Assembly (NCBI RefSeq): GCF_003144325.1
Contig: NZ_PENS01000005.1
Coordinates: 124,001-188,000, forward strand
Direction: 5' to 3'
DNA from: Proteus terrae
Lineage (GTDB): Bacteria > Pseudomonadota > Gammaproteobacteria > Enterobacterales > Enterobacteriaceae
DNA: 64,000 nucleotides
Shown here: piece by piece, positions 10,344 through 20,862 of the stretch
How the letters are laid out: each line of letters opens with the position of its first letter
Numbering within the stretch: the stretch's first letter is position 1
Program-made: the position numbers and the translations under genes
The notes under the pieces: generated by a model
Databases searched by the model: none
What the model saw: the letters and a program-made list of their open reading frames with translations, nothing else
What the model was told of the DNA's origin: nothing

Positions 10344-12587
10344 ATGAAATTTAAAAGGAAAATACTTAGCACTCTTATTTTATTTTCGGGTGTTAATCAT
10401 CTTGTCATCGCATCTGAAGCGGATAAAGCGGTTCAATTTAGTAGCTTAAAAGTTTCATCAGCACAAAAAGAAACACCAGAACAAAAAGCATTGGGAAAAC
10501 CAGGTGCTTATAGTTCTATTGGTGAAATTAATAATCTAGAGTCTGTTGAACAAGCATTACGATCAACACCTGGGACTTACACTCAAATGGATGTAAGTCA
10601 ACCCGGTGTGAGTGTTAATATTCGCGGGCTTAGCGGTTTTGGGCGCGTTAATATGATGGTAGATGGTGTTACGCAAACGATGTATAGCACATCACCTAGT
10701 CAATATGCTCATGGCGCACAACCTTACAATCAATTTAATACCATGATTGATCCGAATTTTATTATTAAAATCGATATTTCTCGTGGTCAACAAGATGGTG
10801 AAAATAGTATTAATGCACTAGCAGGAAGTGCTAATTTTAAAACCATTGGTGTTGAAGATGTTTTATTTGAAAACCACTCTTGGGGTGTAAGAAGTAAAGC
10901 TGCTGGTGGTACGAATGGCTTAGGTTATAACGGCATGGTCGCGGTGGCAGGACAACGTTCATTATTTAATGATAATGGTACAGTTGGTGCGATGTTTGCG
11001 TTAAGTGGACATAAAATAGAGTCTTCTTATAAAAATGGTGCTGGTTTTAATAGTGAAGAATTTTCGACAAGCAAAGAGTTTAATCAAAGACCACACTCAG
11101 AACTCATTAAAATAAATATAAAACCAAATGATTCTCATGAATTAGAATTAAGTGGTCGTTTTTATAACAACAATTTTAATCGTCGAAAAATAGATGCTAA
11201 AGATTATTATGCGAAATATCGCTATACACCGTTAAATGATTTATTTGATAGTGAAATTCTGCTTAGCCACAGCCAAGCATCACAAAAATTTGAGGGTGAT
11301 TCTCTTGTGAGTTTGCGAGAAGCAAATGCTAAAAATATATCAGACTCACTAGTGGCGAAAAATACCAGTCGCTTTAATTACGGTGAAATGGATATGGCAT
11401 TAACACTTGGCTCTAAATTAATGTCAACAGAATACAAACGTAGTGTTATCGCCCCCTCCACTGATCCGTGGCAATCACAAAATATGGTTGAAAATAATGT
11501 GTTTGCACCACAAGGAAAAAATGATTTAACTAGCTTCTTTTCACAAATGAAATTTGAATACGATATTTATACTCTCGACCTAAATTTAAATTATGTGGAT
11601 TACAATATAAAAGGGTATAAACCAGCGTGTGCTGCTCGTGATGCATGTTTCCCTGAAGGTGAAATGAATGTAAATCGTCATGATAGAAATTGGGATCCTG
11701 GGGTGTTATTTTCCGCTGAAATTATTTCTGAATTTCAGCCCTTTGTAAGTTATGCTCATACAATGAGAGCGCCCACCTCACAAGAGATCTTTTTTGCCAA
11801 TGAAGGTGGGGCTTCAATGAATCCATATTTAAAGAGTGAAAAGGCTGATACATTCCAGCTTGGGTTTAATAGTTACCGTCCAGATTTAATTATCGAAGGT
11901 GATAGTTTTCGATTTAAAGGATTATGGTATTACACAAAGGTCAAAAATTATATTTCTAGTGAATCTTTTATCGTGTGTAAAGGAGGGATCCGTTGTAGAG
12001 TTGATGATACATTAACATTGGATGATTACGCCAATATGGAAAATGACGGTAATATTAATCTTCATACTAACAGTATCGATCCTGTGGTTTTACGTGGATA
12101 TGAGTTACAAGCTAATTATGATGCAGAGGTATTTTACGCTAATCTGTCTTATAGTGATCAACGCACATCACAACCCACATCAATTGCTAGTTTAGATTTT
12201 GGACAAACACCTGCTTCTGAGCTTCCTAAATATTATGCCACTATAGATACAGGTATTCGTCTCTTTGATGACCGGTCATTAGAACTAGGTACTGTGATAC
12301 AAATCACAGGAAAATCACGTAAATCTTCACCTGAAGGTGTTGATTTTGATACGGGTAAAGTCCCTATGGTGCAACAAGATAATATCCCAACGGTTATTGA
12401 TCTTTATAGTAATTACAAAATTAATAAAAATATTTCTTTGAAGTTTGCTGTGCATAATTTAATGAATAAAAACTATTCTAATGCGCTTGATAGAAGTAAT
12501 TCAGCACCAATAATGCAAGAGCCAGGAAGTAATACTCAAACTGCTCGAGGTCGAAGCTATTTATTTGCAGGAGAAGTCCGTTTTTAA
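10344..12587 (+). CDS. TonB-dependent outer-membrane receptor (probable heme/iron uptake)
   Basis: Outer-membrane 22-strand barrel receptor of 747 aa. It has a signal peptide (about 1-24, VIAS then EADK), an N-terminal plug (about 55-175; GVSVNIRGLSGFGRVNMMVD), a barrel, and a C-terminal aromatic ending (SYLFAGEVRF). The segment MRAPTSQEIFF ... NPYLKSEKAD resembles the FRAP...NPNL region of haem receptors, which supports haem or a haem-protein as ligand but does not prove it. It is separated from the upstream S9 peptidase by a 166-bp gap holding a hairpin. It ends at a bidirectional terminator shared with xseA. Confidence 0.87.
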   Translation: MKFKRKILSTLILFSGVNHLVIASEADKAVQFSSLKVSSAQKETPEQKALGKPGAYSSIGEINNLESVEQALRSTPGTYTQMDVSQPGVSVNIRGLSGFGRVNMMVDGVTQTMYSTSPSQYAHGAQPYNQFNTMIDPNFIIKIDISRGQQDGENSINALAGSANFKTIGVEDVLFENHSWGVRSKAAGGTNGLGYNGMVAVAGQRSLFNDNGTVGAMFALSGHKIESSYKNGAGFNSEEFSTSKEFNQRPHSELIKINIKPNDSHELELSGRFYNNNFNRRKIDAKDYYAKYRYTPLNDLFDSEILLSHSQASQKFEGDSLVSLREANAKNISDSLVAKNTSRFNYGEMDMALTLGSKLMSTEYKRSVIAPSTDPWQSQNMVENNVFAPQGKNDLTSFFSQMKFEYDIYTLDLNLNYVDYNIKGYKPACAARDACFPEGEMNVNRHDRNWDPGVLFSAEIISEFQPFVSYAHTMRAPTSQEIFFANEGGASMNPYLKSEKADTFQLGFNSYRPDLIIEGDSFRFKGLWYYTKVKNYISSESFIVCKGGIRCRVDDTLTLDDYANMENDGNINLHTNSIDPVVLRGYELQANYDAEVFYANLSYSDQRTSQPTSIASLDFGQTPASELPKYYATIDTGIRLFDDRSLELGTVIQITGKSRKSSPEGVDFDTGKVPMVQQDNIPTVIDLYSNYKINKNISLKFAVHNLMNKNYSNALDRSNSAPIMQEPGSNTQTARGRSYLFAGEVRF

Positions 12588-12623
12588 TGTAACGTAATAA
12601 TTATCTTAAAGTATAAATAATAA

Positions 12624-12656
12624 AAAACGGCATCAATATTATTCTGATGCCGTTTT
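12624..12656. terminator. Bidirectional terminator between receptor gene and xseA
   Basis: Perfect 12-bp stem AAAACGGCATCA / TGATGCCGTTTT with A-tract and T-tract on the two sides, between convergent genes. Confidence 0.88.
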
Positions 12657-12694
12657 CCTTTTGTATTTATATTGATCTAAGCCATTTGATATGG

Positions 12695-14077
12695 CTAATC
12701 CTCATTTTTAGAGGCGGTCTTACGTTTAGCTCTTATCTTTTGTGTTTTAACCACTTCACTGGTGATCCAACCATCTTCAACACGCGTTTTTAGCGGATCA
12801 CCCACTTTTACCTGTTTGGTATTTTTCAGCACTTCTCCAGACTCTGTTTCGCTAATACTGTAACCGCGAGAAAGTGTTGCGAGAGGACTCACACTTTCTA
12901 AACGAGAACAGCTAATAGCGAATTGTTCACGTTGACGAGATAACTGTTGTGAAATACTTTCTCGCATACGGTAAATCAACTGTTGTTGTTGGCGAAGTAA
13001 TGCTTGAATTTGGGAACTAGGCTCTTGGTAATTAAGGCGTTTTTGTAGTTGTGTTTGTTGATGTTGTTTGGCTTGCAATAGTCGCTGAAAACTAGAAACT
13101 AAACGCTGTTGTGTTGAAGCCAATACATTTTGCTGACGAGCAAGACGTAAATGAGGATGTTGTTGCTGTAATCGATGATGAAGCTGTGTTATTGCACGTA
13201 ATTTTTTCGCTAAGTAGTAATCCATTGCCATTTCAAGGCGTTGTTGTTGTGATTGTAATTGGCGCAATAGCTCAAGCTTGTTACGGCTGATTAGTTCTGC
13301 TGCTGCAGAAGGAGTTGGTGCTCTAAGGTCGGCAATAAAATCAGCTATGGTTACATCAGTTTCATGACCAACAGCACTTACAATCGGAATTTCGCTGGCA
13401 AAAATAGCACGAGCAACACGTTCATCATTAAATGCCCAGAGATCTTCTAACGAGCCACCGCCACGACCAACAATTAAAACATCACACTCTTTACGACGGT
13501 TAGCAAGTTCGATGGCATGAACAATCTGCATAGGCGCTTCAGCACCTTGAACCGCAGTTGGATAGATAAGAACAGGTAAAGAGGGATCACGACGACGAAG
13601 AATATTTAAAATGTCGTGCAGTGCTGCTCCTGTTGATGAAGTGATAACACCAATTTGTTGAGCAGGTGATGGCAGGGGTTTTTTATGAATAGCATCAAAT
13701 AAACCTTCAGCACTGAGTTTTTGTTTTAATAGCTCAAATTGTTGTTGTAAAAGTCCGTCGCCAGCAGGTTGCATACTTTCAACAATCAATTGGTAATCAC
13801 CTCTTGGCTCATACAATGTAATTGTTGCGCGCACTAAGACTTGCTGGCCATGTTGAGGGCGAAAAGTAACTTTAGTATTTTGCCCACGAAACATCGCCGC
13901 TCTAATTTGGGCATTAGTATCTTTTAACGTAAAATACCAGTGACCAGAAGAGGGTTGAGTAAAATTGGAAATTTCAGCGCTGATCCAAATGCGACCCATT
14001 TCCATTTCTAATAACTGGCGAACGGTCTTATTTAGACGGCTAACAGTAAAAATATTATTGTTTATCGGTAGTGTCAT
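12695..14077 (-). CDS. xseA: Exodeoxyribonuclease VII large subunit
   Basis: Catalytic subunit of ExoVII, which degrades single-stranded DNA from both ends into oligonucleotides in mismatch repair and recombination. The 460 aa protein shows an N-terminal OB-fold (about 1-100; [25 protein letters not shown]), then the nuclease core with [18 protein letters not shown] and [15 protein letters not shown] long Gln-rich coiled-coil region (about 270-400) and a C-terminal basic tail follow. It diverges from guaB across a 169-bp gap, as in E. coli. Confidence 0.96.
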   Translation of the reverse strand: MTLPINNNIFTVSRLNKTVRQLLEMEMGRIWISAEISNFTQPSSGHWYFTLKDTNAQIRAAMFRGQNTKVTFRPQHGQQVLVRATITLYEPRGDYQLIVESMQPAGDGLLQQQFELLKQKLSAEGLFDAIHKKPLPSPAQQIGVITSSTGAALHDILNILRRRDPSLPVLIYPTAVQGAEAPMQIVHAIELANRRKECDVLIVGRGGGSLEDLWAFNDERVARAIFASEIPIVSAVGHETDVTIADFIADLRAPTPSAAAELISRNKLELLRQLQSQQQRLEMAMDYYLAKKLRAITQLHHRLQQQHPHLRLARQQNVLASTQQRLVSSFQRLLQAKQHQQTQLQKRLNYQEPSSQIQALLRQQQQLIYRMRESISQQLSRQREQFAISCSRLESVSPLATLSRGYSISETESGEVLKNTKQVKVGDPLKTRVEDGWITSEVVKTQKIRAKRKTASKNED

Positions 14078-14169
14078 GTGAGCCAGATCAAATTTTAAAA
14101 CAAAGACTTAATTGATTGATACTACCTAAGTTAGTGGCAGGATCAATAAAAATTTTGAAAAAAAGCTAG

Positions 14170-14195
14170 AAGCAACCGATTACGGTGTGTATAAT
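14170..14195 (+). promoter_or_regulatory. guaB promoter with PurR-like box
   Basis: AAGCAACCGATTACGG (14170-14185) matches the PurR operator consensus ACGCAAACGTTTGCGT at 11 of 16 positions, including the central CG. It is followed by TATAAT at 14190-14195, about 50 nt before guaB. The -35 is poor. A PurR-type overlap of the promoter is known for E. coli guaBA. Confidence 0.5.
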
Positions 14196-14246
14196 TCCGC
14201 GGCAATATTTTCTATTTCCTAAAAGCCGCCTTGGTGAGATATTGCT

Positions 14247-15713
14247 ATGTTACGAATTAAAAAAGAAGCACTTACATTTGATGATGTTTTGTTAGTTCCT
14301 GCACACTCCACTGTTCTTCCTAATACTGCCGACTTGTCCACTCAACTGACTGAAACAATCCGCCTAAATGTTCCTATGCTTTCTGCTGCAATGGATACTG
14401 TGACTGAAGCGCCTTTAGCTATCGCATTAGCTCAAGAAGGTGGAATTGGTTTTATCCACAAAAACATGTCTATCGAACGCCAAGCTGAAGAAGTTCGTCG
14501 TGTGAAAAAACATGAAAGTGGTGTTGTCACTGATCCTATCACCGTAACACCAGAAACTTCTTTACGTGAAGTTCAAGCAATGACTGAACGCAATGGCTTT
14601 GCGGGTTACCCAGTTGTGACCAATGACAACGAATTAGTGGGTATTATTACTGGTCGTGATGTTCGTTTTGTTACTGATTTAGACCAACCTGTTACAGCAG
14701 TAATGACACCAAAAGAGCGCTTAGTGACTGTACAAGAAGGTGAAGCACGAGATATTGTCATGCAAAGAATGCATGAAAAACGTGTAGAGAAAGCCTTAGT
14801 GGTTGATAACAACTTCCACCTGAAAGGAATGATCACTGTAAAAGACTTCAAGAAAGCAGAACGTAAACCAAATGCTTGTAAAGACGAACACGGTCGTTTA
14901 CGTGTTGGTGCTGCTGTTGGTGCGGGTGCCGGTAACGAAGAGCGTGTTGCTGCATTAGTTGCTGCAGGCGTTGACGTTTTACTTATTGACTCATCTCACG
15001 GTCACTCTGAAGGTGTCTTACAGCGTATTCGTGATACTCGTGCATTATATCCAAATCTACCTATTATTGGTGGCAACGTTGCAACCGCAGAAGGTGCATT
15101 AGCACTAGCAGATGCTGGTGTGAGCGCGGTTAAAGTAGGTATTGGCCCAGGCTCAATTTGTACAACACGTATCGTAACCGGTGTGGGTGTACCACAAATT
15201 ACTGCTATTGCAGATGCTGTTGATGCTCTGAAAGATCGCAACATTCCTGTTATTGCAGACGGCGGTATTCGTTTCTCTGGCGATATCGCAAAAGCATTAG
15301 CAGCAGGTGCAGCTTGCGTTATGGTTGGTTCAATGTTTGCAGGTACTGAAGAATCTCCTGGCGAGATCGAACTGTTCCAAGGCCGTTCTTATAAATCTTA
15401 TCGAGGCATGGGTTCATTAGGTGCGATGTCTAAAGGTTCATCAGATCGTTACTTCCAAACTGATAATGCAGCAGACAAATTAGTACCAGAAGGTATCGAA
15501 GGTCGTGTTGCTTATAAAGGTTTATTGAAAACTATCGTTCATCAACAAATGGGTGGTTTACGCTCATGCATGGGCTTAACAGGCTGCGCAACAATTAAAG
15601 ATTTGAATACCAAAGCTGAATTTGTTCGTATCAGTGGTGCGGGTATTCAAGAAAGCCATGTCCATGATGTGACCATCACAAAAGAATCTCCTAACTATCG
15701 CTTAGGTATGTAA
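14247..15713 (+). CDS. guaB: IMP dehydrogenase
   Basis: Oxidises IMP to XMP with NAD, the first committed GMP step; cytosolic tetramer. The 488 aa equals E. coli GuaB. The catalytic Cys is C305 in [10 protein letters not shown]. Two CBS domains lie at about 94-200 ([16 protein letters not shown] and [15 protein letters not shown]). The mobile-flap arginine/tyrosine region and the KGSSDRYFQ block are intact. It is followed by guaA after 101 nt, the standard guaBA operon. Confidence 0.98.
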   Translation: MLRIKKEALTFDDVLLVPAHSTVLPNTADLSTQLTETIRLNVPMLSAAMDTVTEAPLAIALAQEGGIGFIHKNMSIERQAEEVRRVKKHESGVVTDPITVTPETSLREVQAMTERNGFAGYPVVTNDNELVGIITGRDVRFVTDLDQPVTAVMTPKERLVTVQEGEARDIVMQRMHEKRVEKALVVDNNFHLKGMITVKDFKKAERKPNACKDEHGRLRVGAAVGAGAGNEERVAALVAAGVDVLLIDSSHGHSEGVLQRIRDTRALYPNLPIIGGNVATAEGALALADAGVSAVKVGIGPGSICTTRIVTGVGVPQITAIADAVDALKDRNIPVIADGGIRFSGDIAKALAAGAACVMVGSMFAGTEESPGEIELFQGRSYKSYRGMGSLGAMSKGSSDRYFQTDNAADKLVPEGIEGRVAYKGLLKTIVHQQMGGLRSCMGLTGCATIKDLNTKAEFVRISGAGIQESHVHDVTITKESPNYRLGM

Positions 15714-15723
15714 TTTATTCCGA

Positions 15724-15777
15724 GAAAGGCTTGTTTTAGTTATTACTTTGTTTTGATTATAAATTAGCAAGCCTTTC
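15724..15777 (+). other. Inverted repeat in the guaB-guaA gap
   Basis: GAAAGGCTTG (15724-15733) and CAAGCCTTTC (15768-15777) form a perfect 10-bp inverted repeat around a 34-nt AT-rich loop between guaB and guaA. It could be an mRNA-stability or attenuation stem; no T-run follows, so it should not stop guaA transcription completely. Confidence 0.5.
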
Positions 15778-15814
15778 AACTTTATGACTTTATCTGTTTT
15801 GGAATTCACCACAA

Positions 15815-17392
15815 ATGACAGCAAATATCCATAATCATCGCATTCTTATCCTTGATTTCGGTTCACAGTATACGCAGCTTATTGCTCGTCGTATTCGTGA
15901 AATCGGCGTTTATTGTGAACTCTGGGCATGGGATGTTACAGAAGAACAAATTCGTGAATTTAATCCTAATGGTATTATTCTGTCTGGTGGCCCTGAAAGT
16001 ACTACTGAAGACAACAGCCCTCGCGCACCAGAATACGTATTCAATGCAGGCGTTCCTGTATTAGGAATTTGTTATGGTATGCAAACGATGTCGATGCAAT
16101 TAGGTGGCGACGTCGAAGTTTCTGGTGAGCGTGAATTCGGTTATTCACAAGTTGAAATTCGTGAAACTTGCGCACTGTTCCGTGATATTCAAGATTCTGT
16201 TAGTGAAGATGGTAAACCATTATTAGATGTATGGATGAGCCACGGTGACAAAGTTACTGCTATTCCATCAGATTTTGTAACAGTAGCGAGCACAGAAACT
16301 TGCCCATTTGCTATCATGGCGAATGAAGAAAAACGTTTTTATGGTGTTCAATTCCACCCTGAAGTTACACATACCCATCAAGGTTTAGCGATTTTAAAAC
16401 GTTTTGTTTTAGATATCTGTGGTTGTGATGCGCTGTGGACTTCTGCCGCAATTATTGAAGACACGGTTGCTCGTTTAAAAGAGCAAATTGGTGATGATCA
16501 CGTTATTTTAGCGTTATCAGGCGGAGTTGACTCATCAGTAACTGCATTATTGTTAAACCGTGCGATTGGTAAACGTTTAACATGTGTATTTGTTGATAAC
16601 GGCTTATTGCGTCTGAATGAAGCAGAACAAGTCATGGAAATGTTTAAAGGTAAATTTGACCTAAATATTATCCATGTTGAAGCGGAAGAGCGTTTCTTAA
16701 CTGCGTTAAAAGGCGAGAATGATCCTGAGAAAAAACGCAAAATTATTGGTCATACATTCATTGAAATCTTTGATGAAGAAGCTGTTAAACAGCCACAAGT
16801 TAAATGGTTAGCACAAGGCACTATCTATCCTGATGTGATTGAGTCTGCTGCATCTGCAACAGGTAAAGCTCATGTAATTAAATCGCACCATAACGTGGGT
16901 GGCTTACCAGAAGATATGAAGCTGGGCTTAGTTGAGCCATTAAAAGAGCTGTTTAAAGATGAAGTGCGTAAGATTGGTTTAGAGTTAGGCTTACCATACA
17001 ACATGCTTTATCGTCACCCATTCCCGGGCCCAGGTTTAGGGGTTCGCGTATTAGGTGAGATCAAAAAAGAGTACTGTGATTTATTACGTCGTGCTGATGC
17101 TATCTTTATCGAAGAACTGCATAAAGCTGATTTATATAACAAAGTAAGCCAAGCATTTACCGTGTTCTTACCTGTACGTTCAGTGGGTGTTATGGGCGAC
17201 GGTCGTAAATATGATTGGGTTGTTTCATTACGTGCAGTTGAAACTGTGGACTTTATGACAGCGCATTGGGCACATTTACCATATGACTTCTTAGGTCGCG
17301 TTTCTAACCGTATTATCAATGAAGTGGGCGGGATTTCCCGCGTTGTTTATGATATCAGTGGTAAACCACCTGCAACGATTGAGTGGGAATAA
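15815..17392 (+). CDS. guaA: GMP synthase (glutamine-hydrolysing)
   Basis: Aminates XMP to GMP using glutamine and ATP. The 525 aa protein has an N-terminal class I glutamine amidotransferase (about 1-205; nucleophile Cys in GICYGMQ, His/Glu in FHPEVTH). It continues with an ATP-pyrophosphatase domain (PP-loop LSGGVDSS) and a C-terminal dimerisation domain ending KPPATIEWE. Length and order match E. coli GuaA. It is the last gene of guaBA, followed by an imperfect hairpin. Confidence 0.98.
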   Translation: MTANIHNHRILILDFGSQYTQLIARRIREIGVYCELWAWDVTEEQIREFNPNGIILSGGPESTTEDNSPRAPEYVFNAGVPVLGICYGMQTMSMQLGGDVEVSGEREFGYSQVEIRETCALFRDIQDSVSEDGKPLLDVWMSHGDKVTAIPSDFVTVASTETCPFAIMANEEKRFYGVQFHPEVTHTHQGLAILKRFVLDICGCDALWTSAAIIEDTVARLKEQIGDDHVILALSGGVDSSVTALLLNRAIGKRLTCVFVDNGLLRLNEAEQVMEMFKGKFDLNIIHVEAEERFLTALKGENDPEKKRKIIGHTFIEIFDEEAVKQPQVKWLAQGTIYPDVIESAASATGKAHVIKSHHNVGGLPEDMKLGLVEPLKELFKDEVRKIGLELGLPYNMLYRHPFPGPGLGVRVLGEIKKEYCDLLRRADAIFIEELHKADLYNKVSQAFTVFLPVRSVGVMGDGRKYDWVVSLRAVETVDFMTAHWAHLPYDFLGRVSNRIINEVGGISRVVYDISGKPPATIEWE

Positions 17393-17434
17393 AATAACGT
17401 TTATCAGCAATAGTTGACAAAGGTTAAAAAACCA

Positions 17435-17465
17435 AGAGCCATCAGTAAGTTACTGGTGGCTTCTA
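17435..17465 (+). terminator. Probable guaA terminator hairpin
   Basis: Imperfect 12-bp stem (GAGCCATCAGTA / TACTGGTGGCTTC with G-T pairs) 43 nt after guaA. The T-tract is weak. Confidence 0.5.
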
Positions 17466-17553
17466 AAATATTATGGCGATAAATAACGAAAAATAATATT
17501 TGGTATTATACCTAATAAACTTAATATATTAGAAATAATAGTAATTAAATTCA

Positions 17554-18147
17554 TTAGCATGAATTCTTATTCCTAATAACCTTCCTTAATTCTTTTTTTA
17601 TATCCTCTTCAAACCATGTACTATTATCAATAATAACTATACCTTCAGTTTTATCCGCTAAAATAATTTCTGTGTTAATATCTCTCTTATTTAATAATAT
17701 CTGTATATGTTGTAAATAGCGGCGTTTACCAGTAAACCAATTTCTATTAATGGTGAGTAAATTAATGGTATCGGTATATTCGTATCCTAACCATTATTTT
17801 AAATTAAGTAATGCGATTTTGTTTTCCTTAGAAAAGGTAGGGCGAAGAAGATAAAACTGACTGCCAGCAGCTTTGGCATCGTAGATATCTTGCAGAAAAT
17901 CCTCGACACTTTCCCCACTGCCAACGATATTAATTTTACCCGTAAAGGTATTCACTAAATAAGCATTTACACCAATATAACAATGCTCTAGTTGATTATA
18001 AATAACATAACGCTCAGAGTTACAACGGATTATCCAAAAGTCTTGCTTAGGCGATAACTCACAAAAATAAATAGCAAACCGCTCACCACAAGGTGATGAA
18101 TGGCAGTGATTAAGAACGATATCTTGTGCTTGTTGTGAGGTTATCAT
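17554..18147 (-). pseudogene. Uncharacterised ORF split by an in-frame TAA
   Basis: The frame from ATG 18147 gives 117 aa (MITSQQAQDIVLNHC... NKIALLNLK) and meets TAA at 17794-17796. The same frame then continues open for another 79 codons (WLGYEYTDTINLLTINRNWF... NKNSC) to a second TAA at 17554-17556. The downstream part looks like real protein (NWFTGKRRYLQHIQILL), has no start or ribosome site of its own, and directly follows the stop. I read it as one gene of about 196 aa interrupted by a nonsense codon. The N-terminal part has a weak YrhB-like look (VEDFLQDIYDAKAAG); function is unknown. The alternative is that the 117-aa product is the functional protein. Confidence 0.6.
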
Positions 18148-18294
18148 TTTAATTTATAAATCACCTAATTACACATGGGTAAAATGAGAATTTGACTAAG
18201 TTTGTCTTGGCTTATGTCTGTGTTATAACCATAGAATATTAGCGTTGAGATGTAAATTAGTGAAAAAAGTCACAAATAAGGAGATAAGGACATC

Positions 18295-19074
18295 ATGCAT
18301 AATGAGATATTAAAAAAATTACCGCAAATAGAACAAGAGCATCAAGTTAAATTACTTTATGTTGCGGAAAGCGGTAGCCGAGCTTGGGGATTTGCCTCAA
18401 CAGACAGTGATTATGACGTGAGAGGTATTTTTATACGTCCTCGCAATGCCTATCTTTCTATCGATAAACCTAAAGAAACCTTTGAATGGATAGAAAACAG
18501 TTGGTTTGATGTTGGTGCTTGGGATATTACCAAAGCATTGCATTTATTACGTAAATCGAACTGTATATTATTAGAGTGGCTCCAATCACCGATAATTTAT
18601 CAACAATATCCTAATGTCCAAAAAGAGTTATTTGAGCTTGCAAAACTCTATTTTCAGCCTAAGGTGATTGTTCATCATTACCGAGGAATTGCTAAAGTTG
18701 TGAGCGGAAATTCTTCTGAAAATAATGCAAAAAATGAAATTAGTGCAGAACCAATAAAGTTAAAAAAATGGTTTTATATGCTACGTTCTCTTTTATCTGC
18801 TTATTGGACAGTAAAAACAAGTGATATTCCACCAATGGAATTGGATAAGCTGATAAAGATTTTAACTGTTGAAGAACAAAAAGCCATCAAAGAGCTAGTA
18901 GAATTTAAATCAGATAAAGATGAGCATTTTACTTGGATCCCAACAGATGCGATGCAATATTTAGTGATTTCTTTATGGCAAGAGACAAATGTTCAATTGG
19001 TAAAAAGAACAGTGCCAGATAATGATATTTTAAATAATTGGTTTAGGAAAAAATTAGATGAAACTGACCATTGA
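18295..19074 (+). CDS. RlaP-type nucleotidyltransferase (first of pair)
   Basis: DNA polymerase beta-superfamily nucleotidyltransferase of 259 aa in the RlaP / PF10127 group. The catalytic GS...DxD signature is GSRAWGFASTDSDYDVRG (G27-S28, D39, D41), followed by the long alpha-helical C-terminal part usual for this family (LEWLQSPIIY, IKLKKWFYMLR). RlaP proteins were named for linkage with RNA ligases, and a role in RNA end repair is predicted, not proven. The 3' end overlaps the next gene by 17 nt. A ribosome site AAGGAG is about 13 nt before the ATG. The RNA ligase/HD-Pnk pair lies 9 kb further on. Confidence 0.82.
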   Translation: MHNEILKKLPQIEQEHQVKLLYVAESGSRAWGFASTDSDYDVRGIFIRPRNAYLSIDKPKETFEWIENSWFDVGAWDITKALHLLRKSNCILLEWLQSPIIYQQYPNVQKELFELAKLYFQPKVIVHHYRGIAKVVSGNSSENNAKNEISAEPIKLKKWFYMLRSLLSAYWTVKTSDIPPMELDKLIKILTVEEQKAIKELVEFKSDKDEHFTWIPTDAMQYLVISLWQETNVQLVKRTVPDNDILNNWFRKKLDETDH

Positions 19075-20110
19075 AGATATAAAACCTTACCTTTTATTTG
19101 AAAGTATCGCTGGAAGTCGTTCTCATAACCTTGCGACGGAAACATCAGATACGGATATTAAAGGCATATTTTATCTTCCTAAAGATCTTTTTTATGGGTT
19201 GGAATACACGCCACAAGTCAGCAATGAAACCAATGATATCGTTTATTATGAACTAGGACGATTTATAGAACTATTGTGTGCATCTAATCCTAATATCTTA
19301 GAACTACTTAATTCACCTGAAGATATGGTTATTTATCGGCATCCTTTAATGTCATTAATAAAACCAGAATGGTTTCTATCTAAAACTTGCGTTCAAACAT
19401 TTGTGCACTATGCACAGGGTCAGATTAAAAAAGCGCAAGGGTTAAACAAAAAAATCGTCAATCCGGTCGAAAAAAAATTAAAAACTATTCTCGACTTTTG
19501 TTATGTGATTGAAGACGGAAAAACAATTTTAATCAATACTTGGTTAGAGAATCGACATTGGAAACAAGAACATATTGGATTAACAAAACTTGCCCATGCT
19601 CAAGATATTTATGCAATTTATTATGATGATAAAGCGACTTATCAAGGAATAATAAAAAAAGAAAGTGCTAATGATGTATTGCTAAGTAGTATTTCTAAAA
19701 TAGCAAAACTAGAAGGTTATCTTAGTTTTAATAAAGAAGGTTATAGCGCATATCGAAAACAATATCATGAATATTGGCAGTGGGTTGAGCAACGTAATAA
19801 TGTTCGTTACCAACAAAATATCGATCATGGGCGAAGTTACGACAGTAAAAATATGATGCATACCTTTAGATTACTCTATATTGCATTAGGGATCGCACAA
19901 GAAGGAAAAGTGAAGGTTTGGTGTGATAACCGAGATGAGTTATTAGCAATTAAAGCTGGTCAGTTTAGCTATGATGAATTATTAGAACGTAGTAAAACTC
20001 TTATCAAGAATATTGAGAATGCATTTCAACTAAGCACATTGCCTGATGAAATTGAGCCTTCAATCGCAGAAGTTGTACTTATAAATATAAGAAAAGAGCT
20101 TTATAAATAG
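19058..20110 (+). CDS. RlaP-type nucleotidyltransferase (second of pair)
   Basis: Second, longer paralogue (350 aa) of the same nucleotidyltransferase family. The catalytic signature is AGSRSHNLATETSDTDIKG (G19-S20, D31, D33), with the downstream LLCASNPNILELLNSPED and YDSKNMMHTFRLL blocks that mark RlaP-type proteins. It starts inside the end of the preceding gene (17-nt overlap), so the two are co-translated. The pair differs in length and sequence, so this is not a recent duplication; they may form a heterodimer or act on different RNA ends (inference). A good terminator follows. Confidence 0.84.
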   Translation: MKLTIEDIKPYLLFESIAGSRSHNLATETSDTDIKGIFYLPKDLFYGLEYTPQVSNETNDIVYYELGRFIELLCASNPNILELLNSPEDMVIYRHPLMSLIKPEWFLSKTCVQTFVHYAQGQIKKAQGLNKKIVNPVEKKLKTILDFCYVIEDGKTILINTWLENRHWKQEHIGLTKLAHAQDIYAIYYDDKATYQGIIKKESANDVLLSSISKIAKLEGYLSFNKEGYSAYRKQYHEYWQWVEQRNNVRYQQNIDHGRSYDSKNMMHTFRLLYIALGIAQEGKVKVWCDNRDELLAIKAGQFSYDELLERSKTLIKNIENAFQLSTLPDEIEPSIAEVVLINIRKELYK

Positions 20111-20138
20111 TGGAAAAATAAACTAGCCTAGAATACTA

Positions 20139-20175
20139 ATATCCCTTACGTAATGTAAGGGATATGCTATTTTTA
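20139..20175 (+). terminator. Terminator of the RlaP pair
   Basis: Perfect 11-bp stem ATATCCCTTAC / GTAAGGGATAT with a 5-nt loop, then a T-rich tail, 29 nt after the second nucleotidyltransferase. Confidence 0.8.
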
Positions 20176-20238
20176 ATATTTTAAGTATATAAACTGAATA
20201 CAAAAATATTTATCAAATAGTGTTGACGTATAACTATA

Positions 20239-20472
20239 TTAATTGGTTGCAAGATACTCTGGATAAGCATCTACTAACTTCATATAGACACGTTTGTGCT
20301 CTGCTTTCTTTCTGAAATCCTGTTTTAAACAGACTTTAGCTGCGTTTTTTAACTCAGCAGGTATATTTTCAGCGTTTGTAGAGGCAATAATGGAAAAACG
20401 CACTTTCCTTTTAGACCGACTTAAATTATAAGGTAAACCTAAAATACGTCTTGCGACTCTGTTTGTTTTCAC
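20239..20472 (-). CDS. Small basic protein of unknown function
   Basis: A 77-aa frame starting at GTG 20472, supported by an excellent ribosome site (AAGGAG, 6-nt spacer). The product is highly basic (KTNRVARRIL..., SRSKRKVRF, FRKKAEHKRVYMKLV) with no signal peptide or membrane segment. I do not recognise a family; a nucleic-acid or ribosome-binding role would fit the charge but is speculation. It stands alone, facing the RlaP pair. Confidence 0.6.
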   Translation of the reverse strand: MKTNRVARRILGLPYNLSRSKRKVRFSIIASTNAENIPAELKNAAKVCLKQDFRKKAEHKRVYMKLVDAYPEYLATN

Positions 20473-20862
20473 AACTCACTCCTTTTTGCATTTAATTTAG
20501 AGAAAGCCTGTTTATTATAACAGAAAATAAAAAGAATAAGATGTTGGTAAGTTTATTAATTTAGCATTAAAAGCTATTTAGCCTATATATATTTAAAATA
20601 TACTCATGCCAACAAAATTAATAATCTTCGGTTTATTATTTAATTAACCATCTGTATTATTATTGGCTAAAATCAAAATTATTTTTATTGTAAAGTATAT
20701 TTAAAATACCTGTATTATTTTAAATAAGAAATTTAATTTAACATTTACAAAGAGTTATTTGTCTAATAATTGAGATGATATAAGATAATTTTATTTACAA
20801 CTTATTATCATTTTTTTGAAAAAATATTAGAAAAGAGGTCTCACTAGAAATTTAACATTGTT
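20473..20862. other. AT-rich gap with no recognisable feature
   Basis: About 390 bp upstream of the small basic protein gene and downstream of cutA. I see no convincing ORF, RNA gene or operator. Confidence 0.5.

Noticed and set aside
18190-18294. Sigma-54 promoter before the RlaP pair
   Set aside because: TTGGCTTATGTCTGTG has the GG but not a GC at the required spacing; not a valid -24/-12 element.
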